A DNA stretch of 64,000 nt from Lineus longissimus (Eukaryota; Nemertea; Pilidiophora; Heteronemertea; Lineidae): positions 8,372,501 to 8,436,500 of the forward strand of contig NC_088313.1 of assembly GCF_910592395.1 (NCBI RefSeq). Reading direction: 5' to 3'. Every line of letters begins with the position of its first letter. Position 1 is the first letter of the stretch. Shown one piece after another: positions 40,488 to 49,717 of the stretch. The position numbers and the translations under genes were made by a program. A model generated the notes under the pieces. That model worked only from the letters and a program-made list of their open reading frames with translations. It was not told the DNA's origin and did not search any database.

Positions 40488-41957
40488 TTATCTAACCATA
40501 AAAACAATCAATGTACCAACAACTGAGTAAAGCATGAATTTAATTGTTTTATGAGTATCATCCACCTTCTCAACTTTGGTGTCAAGTTTAGTAGTAGTAG
40601 GAATATTCTTTGAGGTTTCAGTTGTTTTTGGTGAATCAACATTACTCTTTGGTTTATGACTGGTCTCGAGCTTTGCTCTCAGGACGAAGTCCGTCTTGAC
40701 AGTACCAACACTACTCTTAACTCTTATTTTCTTAGAACTATTTCCTTCCATCAGTGGTGGTGGTAAGGTCTTTTTGTGGTTAATGTCATTCTTACCGGGT
40801 TTAGCATTTTTTGGTGCTATTAAAATGTTATTATTGTAGTTATCCAGCTTACCAATAACGAGTACCATATTTGAACCTATGACATACAATCCTGGTGCTA
40901 TTACATAATCTAGTCTTGTATGAGTGTCACTCACTGCTTTTTGGTATCTTTGAATTGAAGTGGGAATATCAGGATGTTGATTAATCGAGTCCTTTAATAG
41001 TTTGTTAAATTCCTTCTGTGCATCCAATTCTGTACCCGGTACTCCAATTATTGGTGTTCTGGTCAACGCCTGAGCACCCAGAATACAGTAAACATATGTT
41101 CTTATTGTATCATTTAACCTCTCTATTCCAGGATTAGAGAAACCATTTGATTTAAATATCATGAATTGTTGATAGGTTTGACATTCATTTTGTGTAATTA
41201 CATCAAATACATTCTTGTGTCTCCTGACATGATCCTTGATGAAAATATCTGGATATTTGAAATTAGCCATTCCAGCATCCCAGTCTTTACTGAACATCGG
41301 TGGCATTCTATTTTCATGAACTTGCATGAGGAAGAAATTGATTTTAGAATCATTGATGTAATATCCGGGATCAGTTATGTTCGGGTTGTAATCCGGTACA
41401 CTCCATGACCTCCAACCACCGTTATTTTCAAACACCGAGAAATCGTACTCGTCTTTTAAACCAAATTCACTCAATAACCCTCCTAGTTTCCTACGGTTAA
41501 TGTTATTGTTTGTCTCATTAAAATCACTTTCACCTGGAATTGGTATCTCTAGATTCTTCATGATCTTCAATATTTGATAGTAAACATGAAACCTGTAAAT
41601 TGACCTTAACAATGGGTCACTGTGATTCAAGTGATCGTCTATTGAAATACCACAACCTGTTGTAGCAAACCAAACAGCCATGTTAAATTGGTTCTGGTAA
41701 AACGATAATGGATTCTTTTCCAGTCGCAGACAGTCTTTCTTATTTTTCAGGCTCAAAAACCCAGGTGTTATCTTAGTTTCTTGTAGTCTGAATAAGTTAT
41801 TAGTATTAACAGTTACTTCTAAATTAAAGAAGTCATAGGTGAATTTACTTTTATGTTGATTTGCTATTGGATAATACTTTATTACTCCAGAAGCTGATGA
41901 ATAATTATGTTTGGTTTTAACTTCAGTTTTGGATAATGAAGACAGTAAAAAGGCCAT
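40488..41957 (-). CDS. Unknown 489-aa Polinton B protein, C-terminal anchor
   Basis: ATG 41957 in AATAAATG, the first gene inside the right terminal repeat. Residues 1-380 appear to be one globular domain with tryptophan- and tyrosine-rich motifs (WFATTGCGISIDDH, WRSWSVPDYNPN, FSKDWDAGMANF). A low-complexity linker follows, containing one hairpin repeat peptide (TDFVLRAKLE), and a C-terminal transmembrane helix (MLYSVVGTLIVFMV). No enzyme motif is seen. The position next to the repeat and the large intact frame suggest an important element-specific protein. Confidence 0.5.
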   Translation of the reverse strand: MAFLLSSLSKTEVKTKHNYSSASGVIKYYPIANQHKSKFTYDFFNLEVTVNTNNLFRLQETKITPGFLSLKNKKDCLRLEKNPLSFYQNQFNMAVWFATTGCGISIDDHLNHSDPLLRSIYRFHVYYQILKIMKNLEIPIPGESDFNETNNNINRRKLGGLLSEFGLKDEYDFSVFENNGGWRSWSVPDYNPNITDPGYYINDSKINFFLMQVHENRMPPMFSKDWDAGMANFKYPDIFIKDHVRRHKNVFDVITQNECQTYQQFMIFKSNGFSNPGIERLNDTIRTYVYCILGAQALTRTPIIGVPGTELDAQKEFNKLLKDSINQHPDIPTSIQRYQKAVSDTHTRLDYVIAPGLYVIGSNMVLVIGKLDNYNNNILIAPKNAKPGKNDINHKKTLPPPLMEGNSSKKIRVKSSVGTVKTDFVLRAKLETSHKPKSNVDSPKTTETSKNIPTTTKLDTKVEKVDDTHKTIKFMLYSVVGTLIVFMVR

Positions 41958-41971
41958 TTATTTTAATGGAA

Positions 41972-42170
41972 TAACCCATTGAACTCTAGTATTCCTTTAC
42001 CATTTCACTGCAACGCTTCACTGACCATTTCATGAATGATAGAATATATGTATTGTGGTGTCTGGTTCTTAGGGGTTTCTAAGCTAATTTGAGACAAAAA
42101 GGCCTGTAAGGGCTTTTGTCAAAATAGCTTCAAAATACCTAGATTCCTACCACCACAATACATATATTCT
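41972..42170. repeat. Polinton B right terminal inverted repeat
   Basis: This is the reverse complement of 22995-23193 with two mismatches. It contains the same internal fold-back. Confidence 0.97.
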
Positions 42171-42176
42171 GACAAC
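42171..42176. repeat. Target-site duplication of Polinton B, right copy (GACAAC)
   Basis: Identical to 22989-22994. Joining the two flanks restores the Polinton A gap between the ATPase stop (22947) and the next start (42244). Confidence 0.95.
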
Positions 42177-42243
42177 AATAAACATTGAGTCAAAAGAGAT
42201 CGTTTCGTGCAATTATATATTACCAGTGCCAGTATAGTTTAAG

Positions 42244-42702
42244 ATGCTACCAAATAATAGACACCTCATGGAGCAATTAATTCGGAATAAACAGAAGGGG
42301 AGACGCAAAGGAACGGGGAGGAGACAGTCTTATAATAGGCAGAGGAATCTCCCTCGCGATTCCACTGCCGCCGATCATATCGATTTTTTATCGCTCTTGA
42401 GCAAAACTAGCAAAAAGAATCAAGCAAAACTCTTGGAAATCGCCAACGCGGGGCAAATGGACGCTTTGCTCGAATGCATCCACAACGTGGGTAATAGAAA
42501 TGTGAGCGGCATTTCAGCGGATAAGATCAGGAAATTGCAGAAACACAGCTCTATGGTACAGAAGCTCTTTCGCCCACGAACAAGCCTGCAGCGACGCAAA
42601 GACATACTGGCGACCGAAGGCATCAAAGGAGGATTCTTGAGCGCCTTGATTCCACTGGCCGTTTCGGCGATTGGCAGTTTGATCGGTGGAATCGGCAAAT
42701 AA
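42244..42702 (+). CDS. Core/pX-like protein with C-terminal lytic-type peptide, 152 aa
   Basis: ATG 42244. The N-terminal half is highly basic (KQKGRRKGTGRRQSYNRQR), suited to DNA condensation. The C-terminus ends in a hydrophobic glycine-rich peptide (GGFLSALIPLAVSAIGSLIG). IKGG directly before FLSAL matches the adenain cleavage consensus (M/I/L)-x-G-G, so the protease encoded at 45869 could release the hydrophobic peptide. This resembles adenovirus core protein X and membrane-active peptides, as described for adintovirus-type elements. The frame is intact. Confidence 0.6.
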   Translation: MLPNNRHLMEQLIRNKQKGRRKGTGRRQSYNRQRNLPRDSTAADHIDFLSLLSKTSKKNQAKLLEIANAGQMDALLECIHNVGNRNVSGISADKIRKLQKHSSMVQKLFRPRTSLQRRKDILATEGIKGGFLSALIPLAVSAIGSLIGGIGK

Positions 42703-42742
42703 GTCTTTCCTCCGTTTTCGAAGAAGAACTTTAGCCAGCAAA

Positions 42743-43900
42743 ATGGCCAGATATTCAGGACAACAGGACAAAGGGGGATTCGAGGAATGTATCTTAATTC
42801 CGTTGGAAGTCTACAAGCGTCGTTGTGCGATGGTCGGTGCAGACATACCGACTAACAGTTACGATTCATCAACGACGAAAGCCTTTAACTCTATCAGCAA
42901 CGAGGCAGCATATGACAAGGAGCAGGAGGAGGAGGAGCCTTCATCGGATCGACTGTTAGTGGCGAAAAAATATGCCAATCTACCGGTCGATTTAAAAATG
43001 AAACTTTTCAGTCAGGCTCGAAGAAGAGAGACAAGAGCTTTATTCGATCGCGTAGCGGATTACGGGGAAAAGAATGTACTCGATCTGATCGCGCCCACTT
43101 TGAAATTACACCACCCCTTTATTAAGGACATTATGAAAAATTACGTAAGACGTCACCGTTCAACGATAGACTGGGATCCGTTCAGCTACGAATTAATAAT
43201 CGAGGGAACAAAGTTACCCAATACAAATATCGTACGAAACATTGAATTCCTAATGAAGCCGGAGAGCATGAACTACGTTGTCCCGCCGGGGGCCACCGAA
43301 TTGAGAGATGCCTTCTTGAAGATCGGAGTGCCGCCGGGATGGATAGCCTATACACCGGAAATGAAGAGACCGTCTACCAACACACCCCCACTACTATCAG
43401 AGAGAATAAAAACGAAACTTGTCGCTGATGAGGACGGTTCCAAATTGACAACAATTCAGAGCGCTATTAGGATGTCAAAATTGTTATCTCCACTCGCGGG
43501 GCGCACCTTGGAGGAGAGCATCAGCACAGAAGAGGGTGTCTTTTCGCCGTTGATGAAGGCGAAAAAAGCAGCCCAAAGGAAGGAAACATCGGTTATGGGC
43601 TTGCCAATACCTCTATCTTTTGCCATGAGTCCACAAGAAAAAGCTACAAGTGCACCAAAATTGTTTAAGGATTCAGAAATACCGAAGCAACGACGCTCGT
43701 CACGTCTGAGTAAAACCAGGGAAAAAGCACTTATACTCGGGAGTAAAAAAACAACGCCTGTACAAACTGTGCCCAATTGGTCCCAAAACAAATCATGGAG
43801 TCCTCTATTGGAATCAACAGCTAGTCCGGACAAAAGTCATAAAGAAAACGAAGAAGAAGAACAATCGGACCGCATAACCAAGTGGGAAAAACGCACCTAG
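42743..43900 (+). CDS. Conserved virion-type protein, 385 aa
   Basis: The start at ATG 42743 (AAAATGG) is preferred over an upstream in-frame start inside the preceding gene. It begins with a short lead, ECILIPLEVYKRR, then a helical charged section (LPVDLKMKLFSQARRRE). A middle section (HPFIKDIMKNYVRRHRSTIDWDP, then NTNIVRNIEFLMKP) resembles the conserved core of an uncharacterised protein present in many Polintons between the core protein and the capsid protein. The C-terminal 150 residues are low-complexity and basic. The frame is intact. No enzymatic role is suggested. Confidence 0.5.
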   Translation: MARYSGQQDKGGFEECILIPLEVYKRRCAMVGADIPTNSYDSSTTKAFNSISNEAAYDKEQEEEEPSSDRLLVAKKYANLPVDLKMKLFSQARRRETRALFDRVADYGEKNVLDLIAPTLKLHHPFIKDIMKNYVRRHRSTIDWDPFSYELIIEGTKLPNTNIVRNIEFLMKPESMNYVVPPGATELRDAFLKIGVPPGWIAYTPEMKRPSTNTPPLLSERIKTKLVADEDGSKLTTIQSAIRMSKLLSPLAGRTLEESISTEEGVFSPLMKAKKAAQRKETSVMGLPIPLSFAMSPQEKATSAPKLFKDSEIPKQRRSSRLSKTREKALILGSKKTTPVQTVPNWSQNKSWSPLLESTASPDKSHKENEEEEQSDRITKWEKRT

Positions 43901-43991
43901 CTCTTAAAGGGTTTGTGAGGGGAAAATATCGTGTTTTTAAAAACAAGAAACAAACATTCACCCTGTAAAATCTTTCGAGGACAAATTCATC

Positions 43992-44525
43992 ATGGTGCTG
44001 GTTCCTTACCGTCCGGACTTAAACGCATATCGAAGACACTATCAGACGGGTTCTGGGCTTCCCGTTTTTCGAAGAGATAGCTTATACCAGCATAGGCATG
44101 GACTCGGAGGCATATTCAGCTCAATATTCAAAACAGTGGTTCCGATGCTGAAAAAAGTCGTGGTTCCTTCCATAAGAAAGGTAGCCGTAAGCGCTGGAAA
44201 GAGCCTCTTAAAATCGGGCGCTCAAGCGCTTTCGGACGTGGTGTCCGGTGAAAAAGATATTAAAACCGCCCTGAAGGAAAGGGGAAAAGAAAGCTTACAC
44301 GAAATCGGACATAACGTTAAAAAACAAGTTGTTGGCGGGATCAAGCGTCATATCTTAGCGCCGGATAATACAGATGAAGAAATTGGGCAGAGTTTAACGG
44401 CCAAAAGACACAAAAAACAAGGAAAAACCCATGTGGGGGCCCAGGAGTCCCAAGGAGGAAAAAGGAAGAGAAAATCGCGTAAAAACCGACGACAACAACA
44501 GGGAGGCAACATTTTCTTCAGCTAA
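43992..44525 (+). CDS. pVI-like amphipathic virion protein, 177 aa
   Basis: ATG 43992. After about 40 residues comes GLGGIFSSIFKTVVPMLKKVV, an amphipathic helix with a GG before it, then SAGKSLLKSGAQALSDVVSGE. Adintovirus-like and adenovirus-related elements have proteins with this GGIF...P pattern, considered membrane-lytic/minor capsid proteins. The C-terminus is very basic (GGKRKRKSRKNRRQQQ), suggesting DNA contact. Intact frame, 15 bases before the capsid gene. Confidence 0.6.
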   Translation: MVLVPYRPDLNAYRRHYQTGSGLPVFRRDSLYQHRHGLGGIFSSIFKTVVPMLKKVVVPSIRKVAVSAGKSLLKSGAQALSDVVSGEKDIKTALKERGKESLHEIGHNVKKQVVGGIKRHILAPDNTDEEIGQSLTAKRHKKQGKTHVGAQESQGGKRKRKSRKNRRQQQGGNIFFS

Positions 44526-44540
44526 AATATAAGAGCTATC

Positions 44541-45876
44541 ATGTCGCTATTGGATACGGACTCTTGTGATTGCGGACGTAGCGAATTGGAACTCTTTGAA
44601 GTTAAGCCCACACAGACGAGTATAGAGGACAGTTCATTCAAAGAGTTCCATCCTATCACTTCCCTGGACAAGGGTGGTCCAATTGAATTTAGGGTCAACG
44701 CCGCCGAAGACGAATATTTGAATTTGGGAGACAGCTTTTTGTATCTGAAATTCAGGATACTGGACAAAGATGGTGCAGTACTCACGACAGCGGACCCATT
44801 TCCCGATAAATCGCTGGTGTTTCCCATCAATTATTTTATCGGAAGCTATTTCAAACAAGTTGAGGTTTACGCCAATGGAAGACAGGTAGGGGGGCACGAT
44901 CAGATGTACGGCTATCGATCGTATCTCGAGTCACCCTCTCGAAGGCAGCAAAAAGTGACCAGCTCCAAATTGGTGGATATTACAAGGACACAGCGAACCC
45001 CGATCTACAGGGTAATACCGTGAAAACAGGAACAAGTGCAAACAAAGGCGCCAATGCTCGCTTTAAGTGGACAAAAGGCAGTAAAACGGTAGAATGCCTG
45101 GGGCAGATTCACAACGAACTCTTTGCGCATAAAAAAAAATTCTGAGTCAAGTAAAACTGACGGTAAGATTGGTGAGACAAGACCCCAGTTTTGTCTTAAT
45201 GGCCAAGGATAACAACCAGGAGTACACGATTAGTTGGGAGGAAGCGATTTTGAAAATCAATATCAAAACTATTGCCGAACATGTTCGCCTTAGCCATGAG
45301 GAACGTCTTTTGCAAGGACCCGCCAAATATCCCGGTTCAACATCGGTTCAAATGAAGTTTTATACACGTGGCGCCAACCGTTCGGATTTGTCAGAAAATA
45401 ACTTGTTACAGGGTCGTTTACCGGGAAGAATCGTCGTAGGATTGGTGGAGTCCGACGCTTTCAACGGAACGCTGGACAAGAACCCGTTCAACTTTCAACA
45501 CTTCAATGTGTCGAGTATTACGTTGCGACAAAACCGAACGCCAGTACCGTTTGAAACGATCAAACTCGATTACGGCAACGATCAGTTCCTACCCGGTTAC
45601 TTCACGGTATTACACGGAACTAACGTTTGGGGAACTGACCAGGGAATAGGTATAAACGCGAACGAGGATTATCCGAAAGGATACGCTCTCTACGTCTTCA
45701 ACCTGTTAGCAGATGATTCAAACGGTTCCAATTTCAACTTGGTACGTGAAGGAAACATAAGTCTTGACATTCGTTTGAAAGAACCAGCCGATAAGAGTAT
45801 AACTATTGTAGTTTATATGGAATTCGACGCTATTGTGGAAATTGACAACAATCGCACAGTCACCTTCAATGAATAA
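44541..45876 (+). pseudogene. Double-jelly-roll major capsid protein of Polinton A, frameshifted
   Basis: ATG 44541. The family blocks are clear: SSFKEFHPITSLDKGGPIEF, YLNLGDSFLYLKFRILD, FPINYFIGSYFKQVEVYANG, then a first frameshift near 45010-45020. An open stretch with ECLGQIHNELFAHKKK follows, then a second shift in the A run near 45130-45138, then QDPSFVLMAKDN, GRLPGRIVVGLVE, YGNDQFLPGYFTVL and a beta-strand-rich end VYMEFDAIVEIDNNRTVTF. This is the standard Polinton hexon-like protein. The two shifts make it non-functional here. The stop at 45876 overlaps the protease start. Confidence 0.88.
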
Positions 45877-46408
45877 TAAGGAAATCGATCGTCTTCTCAA
45901 ACGACATTTGGAAACACGAACAACCTTCGTTGAAGTTTGCGCGGCTGATACACTGCCGTTAGAGCCAAGAGACAGAAAACCATGTGCATACGTTGTGAAT
46001 ACGGACATCGCTTCCGGTCCAGGCAAACATTGGATTGGTTTTTACTTTTCTCCAAATCAAATACCCGAATATTATGATCCGTACGGCTTTTTGCCAGCTG
46101 TATCAACATTTTACGATTTTCTAGGCACAAGAAAACATTACAGGCGAAATACACGCATGATCCAAAACTCACTCAGTACAGTTTGTGGACAAAACGTTAT
46201 TTACTATATTTTCCAAAAATGTAGAAGCCACACCATGCGAGATATAGTGAACAGTTTTGATAAGAATCGTTCGAACGAAAACGATGAAATGGTGAACAAT
46301 TTTGTGACAAAAACATTTGCCGCTGATCATAAAGCAGTGTTCGATTCCAGTTTCCTCCATTTCCACATCGCAAAAAGCTTAAAAGAGATATTGTATGGGG
46401 CAGACTGA
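45869..46408 (+). CDS. Adenain-like maturation cysteine protease, 179 aa
   Basis: ATG 45869 overlaps the capsid stop by 8 bases (ATGAATAA), a compact coupling. The fold of the adenovirus/Ulp1-type protease is recognisable: the catalytic histidine in GKHWIGFYF, an acidic residue in YYDPYGFLP, and the glutamine and nucleophile region in STVCGQNVIYY. It would cleave virion precursors such as the pX-like protein with its IKGG site. The frame is intact, unlike the capsid gene next to it. No equivalent was found in Polinton B. Confidence 0.82.
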   Translation: MNNKEIDRLLKRHLETRTTFVEVCAADTLPLEPRDRKPCAYVVNTDIASGPGKHWIGFYFSPNQIPEYYDPYGFLPAVSTFYDFLGTRKHYRRNTRMIQNSLSTVCGQNVIYYIFQKCRSHTMRDIVNSFDKNRSNENDEMVNNFVTKTFAADHKAVFDSSFLHFHIAKSLKEILYGAD

Positions 46409-46415
46409 CAGCATA

Positions 46416-48641
46416 TACTGTACCTACTCAGTTATACCGACAGTCCATTAAATATTCGTAGATCAGCGGACCGCCTTTTTCACCATATGACTGTGGTAAT
46501 GCTACTCACGTGGTACATATAAGCCACGGCAACATTTTAATATTCATTTATCGGGGTCAGTTCAAATGCAATGGAAATGTGATCTGACAAAAGTCTGTTC
46601 AATAGCCGTGTCGGCGGGTTTCATGCCTCACGGATTGGCTTAACAAGGCGATATTCAGGTTGTTTGAAATACAGGGTGTCCCAACATTAAAGTTGCAATG
46701 CTCCTATTCATATGAATCTAGTTTCTAAGTCTCGTATGGGGAGTCCAAGACCTTCTCTGAATGTTTTGATCTTGGCCGATCGCTGGTGCAACCAGTAGGT
46801 CTAGAGTGACCTACGCCTATGACTTAATGTGTGCAATCATTACAAAATGGCCAAAAACAAATTAACATCAAGAGCAGAAGAGGGAACCATAAGCTGGGGT
46901 GTACAGTCGCACTTTGCTGTACCATAGAAGGAGAAAAAGCGCCAGCTTTTGTCATCCTCAAAGCTGCACAGGAAGGCCCATTGGTACGGCGACTGCGGCA
47001 GAATTGTCCTGATAATGTACGGGTAGGTAAAAAATTGATTTCTTTTCAATCCCGACAAACACCGCTTTGCTATAAAAATTATAAATAAAAGTATGAAATG
47101 TTGGTTCGATGACTATCAATTGTAAATTTATCTTAGTGTTAGACAACTGAAGACATGTACCAGTTTTTCTGGCTGCACTGTAAATCTGGATGTTTTTAAA
47201 GAAAACACCTTTACATGTTATTTCTGTTACAGTTTCAAAACACTTATGACACGTTTTTTACTCAAGATGTGTTTAATTTCAAAACACAAATTATGAAAAA
47301 AACATGTGTTCTGTTTATAGTTAAACACTCAACTAAACGGCAGGCGTCTAAGTTTGTCTTGCACGTTGCCTCAGTCATCATTTTTTGCCCCGGTATACCT
47401 ACTAGGTGTATTAGACATGTATTAAAACAGTAAAAATTGATGTCTTTCAATTTCTGAAGCACATTCACTGTGTTGTAAAATAAAACACTAGGCGTTCACC
47501 AGGTTTCCTGTATTTTCAGGTGATTGGAACGCCAACTGGATGGATTAGACAGGAAGCTTTGAAGTTCTGGCTCACTGAGGTTTTCTGTCCTTTTGTTGAT
47601 GGAATCGAAAGAGAGGAGGTAGAGGACAATTCGCTATTGATAATGGATCGCTGTCGTGTTCATCTGCAGGAAGAATTTCAACTTCAAGCCGCTGATGTTA
47701 ATGTCGTTAGTCAGTACATTCCCCCTGGGTGTACCTCGATTGTGCAACCATTGGATTGTACAGTTATGCGGGCCTTCAAATCAAGAACGCGCAACGAATG
47801 GAAACGGTGGGGAAAAAAACGGATGCAAATGGAAGTTGTCCAAAAATTCAATGGGAAACCGTTTTGAACATTGTTTCAAGGTCATGGGATGCAATAGTGC
47901 GTGAGGCCTCGTGAGGTCGTGGGACGTGGCCGGGCTTATGCATGATGGAGCAGCAGCTGACCATGATTTGCTATTAGACAATCAGGAGATGGACGATTTT
48001 GAAGAAGATGGACTTGGATTTGATGACGAGATTGACATTGATTAGTTGATTTGTTGACTTAAGATGTCAATGTGTTGGAATTGTTATGTAAGAATGTTGT
48101 TTTTGTTTGAGAACCTGTTTGTTCAGGATTTATCAACTGTTGAATAAAAAATGAATCTTTACATTTTAATTTTAGTCTTTCATGTCTGACAAAATGAATC
48201 AAGAAAAATGAAATTGCCACCAATCTTTTTCTATTACCCTTGGCATACCGGTAACAATGCACCCTCTGTTCATAGCTAAATGCCCATAAAGCTTATTGAT
48301 TTTTTTGATAAAAGCAATAATCATCAGCAAGTTGTTGCTTGACCGCCAGCAGGGTTCATTGGAACGTTCATTTTAGAACACCCTGTATTACAAACAGCCT
48401 GAATATCGCCTTTTGAAGCCAATCCGTGAGGCATAAAACCCGCCGACACGCGCTATTGAACATACTTTAGTCAGACCACACTTGCAATACAGTGAACTGA
48501 CCCCGATAAATGAATATTAAAATGTTGCCGGGGCTTATATGTACCACGTGAGTAGCATTACCACAGTCACATGGTGAAAAAGGCGGTCCGCTGATCTACG
48601 AATATCTAATGGACTGTCGGTATAACTGAGTAGGTACAGTA
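46416..48641 (+). mobile_element. pogo-like DNA transposon inserted in Polinton A
   Basis: The inverted ends (46416-46679 and 48378-48641, 264 bases each) begin TACTGTACC, are clearly similar to each other with scattered mismatches, and are flanked by TA on both sides (46414-46415, 48642-48643). A 2226-bp element with such ends and a two-exon pogo-like transposase fits the Tc1/mariner-pogo superfamily. It sits 6 bases after the protease stop, so no Polinton gene was broken. Confidence 0.85.
46831..47867 (+). pseudogene. pogo-like transposase, truncated, two exons
   Basis: Exon 1 (46831-47022) encodes KLGCTVALCCTIEGEKAPAF then VILKAAQEG, typical of the DDE_1 core. It ends at a GTAGGT donor. 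Exon 2 starts after the TTTCAG acceptor (47520) with GTPTGWIRQEALKFWL, and contains the second catalytic region MDRCRVHL (aspartate) and SQYIPPGCTSIVQPLDCTVM with the third aspartate. The N-terminal helix-turn-helix DNA-binding part is missing, and after 47867 the frame is broken; an acidic tail (DFEEDGLGFDDE) is still readable to about 48044. The element is dead. Confidence 0.8.
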
Positions 48642-49717
48642 TAACAAGCGCATCATGTATCCATTAATAATGTGTATCTCTTCTTGTAAAATGAATATTA
48701 TTTGTAGAACTTGTTGGCTGAATGCATGTAAAGACCATACGCGACAAGTATAGATTTTTAGATTGAGTAATTTTTTATTTTTTTTTGACGAACTGATTAG
48801 CAATTTCCTAAAAAAATAAATTATTAACGAATTAGATAGTTGCACGCGTGTGGTTTTTAACGGTTTATTTAGAGCTCATCTGAAACCCCGATATAGGTTT
48901 CATTGCTTACTATGCAACTTATGTAAATGTCAAAAGAGTAAGACCGATGAAGAAAATGAAATGTTTCTTACCTTTGCTGTTGTGAAGGATGCAGTCGATC
49001 AGACGCTAAAATTGTCACGCTAAAGATCGGGAGATTGTTCCCGCACAACATCGGAGCGTATTAGGAAAAAGCAACGCCGCTTCAGACATCCTTCATTGCT
49101 GCATTCTAGACTCAGAATAACAGTAGCTTCATCATCAGTTTCATTATGATGGTGCTTATTTAACACAAAAATATTGAATGCAAATATATACAGGCAATTG
49201 TATACTCTTATAGACCTTCATAAGAAAGGTATACTCTTGTATAACAAAGATCAATGGAAAATGCCGACCAACTTTATATTATAAGCATAGCCAACTTGAG
49301 ACAACTATTTTCATGACGGGTGAGCTTCTCCCGAAAAACATAGCAAAATGCGCCATGTACGGCAGGCATCTTCCATTGAGTGTTGATTTTAGAATCGGAA
49401 TACATTAAACATTCTATAGGGCGTTTATAAAAATAAAACGCGTATACTCGAGCGGTGAACATGTACGTAGACCAAGAGCATTAAGAATAAGATGTATTCC
49501 TCTATATAGTGAGTTAAGCAAACTCTCAGCCCGGGCACACATACAATGTACATGTGATGTCGTCATCAAAAACCCAATCAGGGAAACAGAATAAAAATGC
49601 ATAAGCATGTCTAAAACTGCATTTTTGTCACGAGGTCGGACGCGCCTGGGTCTTTTAAGCATATAAAAATGTTATGCATGAAGAAAAAATCTAACAAAAC
49701 GATGTGAAAAGACAACA
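48642..49717. other. Polinton A right arm, no gene seen
   Basis: AT-rich sequence between the pogo insertion and the right terminal repeat, with no coding frame of conviction and no element ends recognised. Confidence 0.5.

Larger units (their letters stand above)
27304..40694. repeat. Dispersed double-hairpin microrepeat family of Polinton B
   Basis: A short unit combines GAGCNNNGCTC (flanked by TC and GA) and GGACNNNGTCC, e.g. TCGAGCTATGCTCTCAGGAC. Copies seen: 27304-27327, 27798-27848, 28655-28710, 30279-30305, 31701-31747, 31852-31880, 32169-32195, 33132-33162, 34846-34871, 34908-34935, 36622-36740 (tandem), 36841-36901, 37234-37262, 37311-37327, 37883-37911, 38099-38119, 38653-38738 (tandem), 38786-38814, 40665-40694. 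Both orientations occur. Stem variants keep pairing: GAGC/GCTC, GAAC/GTTC, GGAC/GTCC, AGAC/GTCT. Many lie inside reading frames without breaking them. None was noticed in Polinton A. Confidence 0.85.
22995..42170. mobile_element. Polinton B, complete element nested in Polinton A
   Basis: The element is 19,176 bp, beginning AGAATATATG and ending CATATATTCT, with 199-bp terminal inverted repeats and the 6-bp target duplication GACAAC. The AG...CT ends are typical for Polintons. The two repeats differ at only two positions, implying a fairly recent insertion. It encodes its own capsid protein, penton-like proteins, ATPase, integrase and DNA polymerase, plus many small unknown proteins. Genes on the left half are mainly on the plus strand and those on the right half mainly on the minus strand. 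No adenain-like protease was recognised. Base composition is clearly AT-richer than that of Polinton A. Confidence 0.97.
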
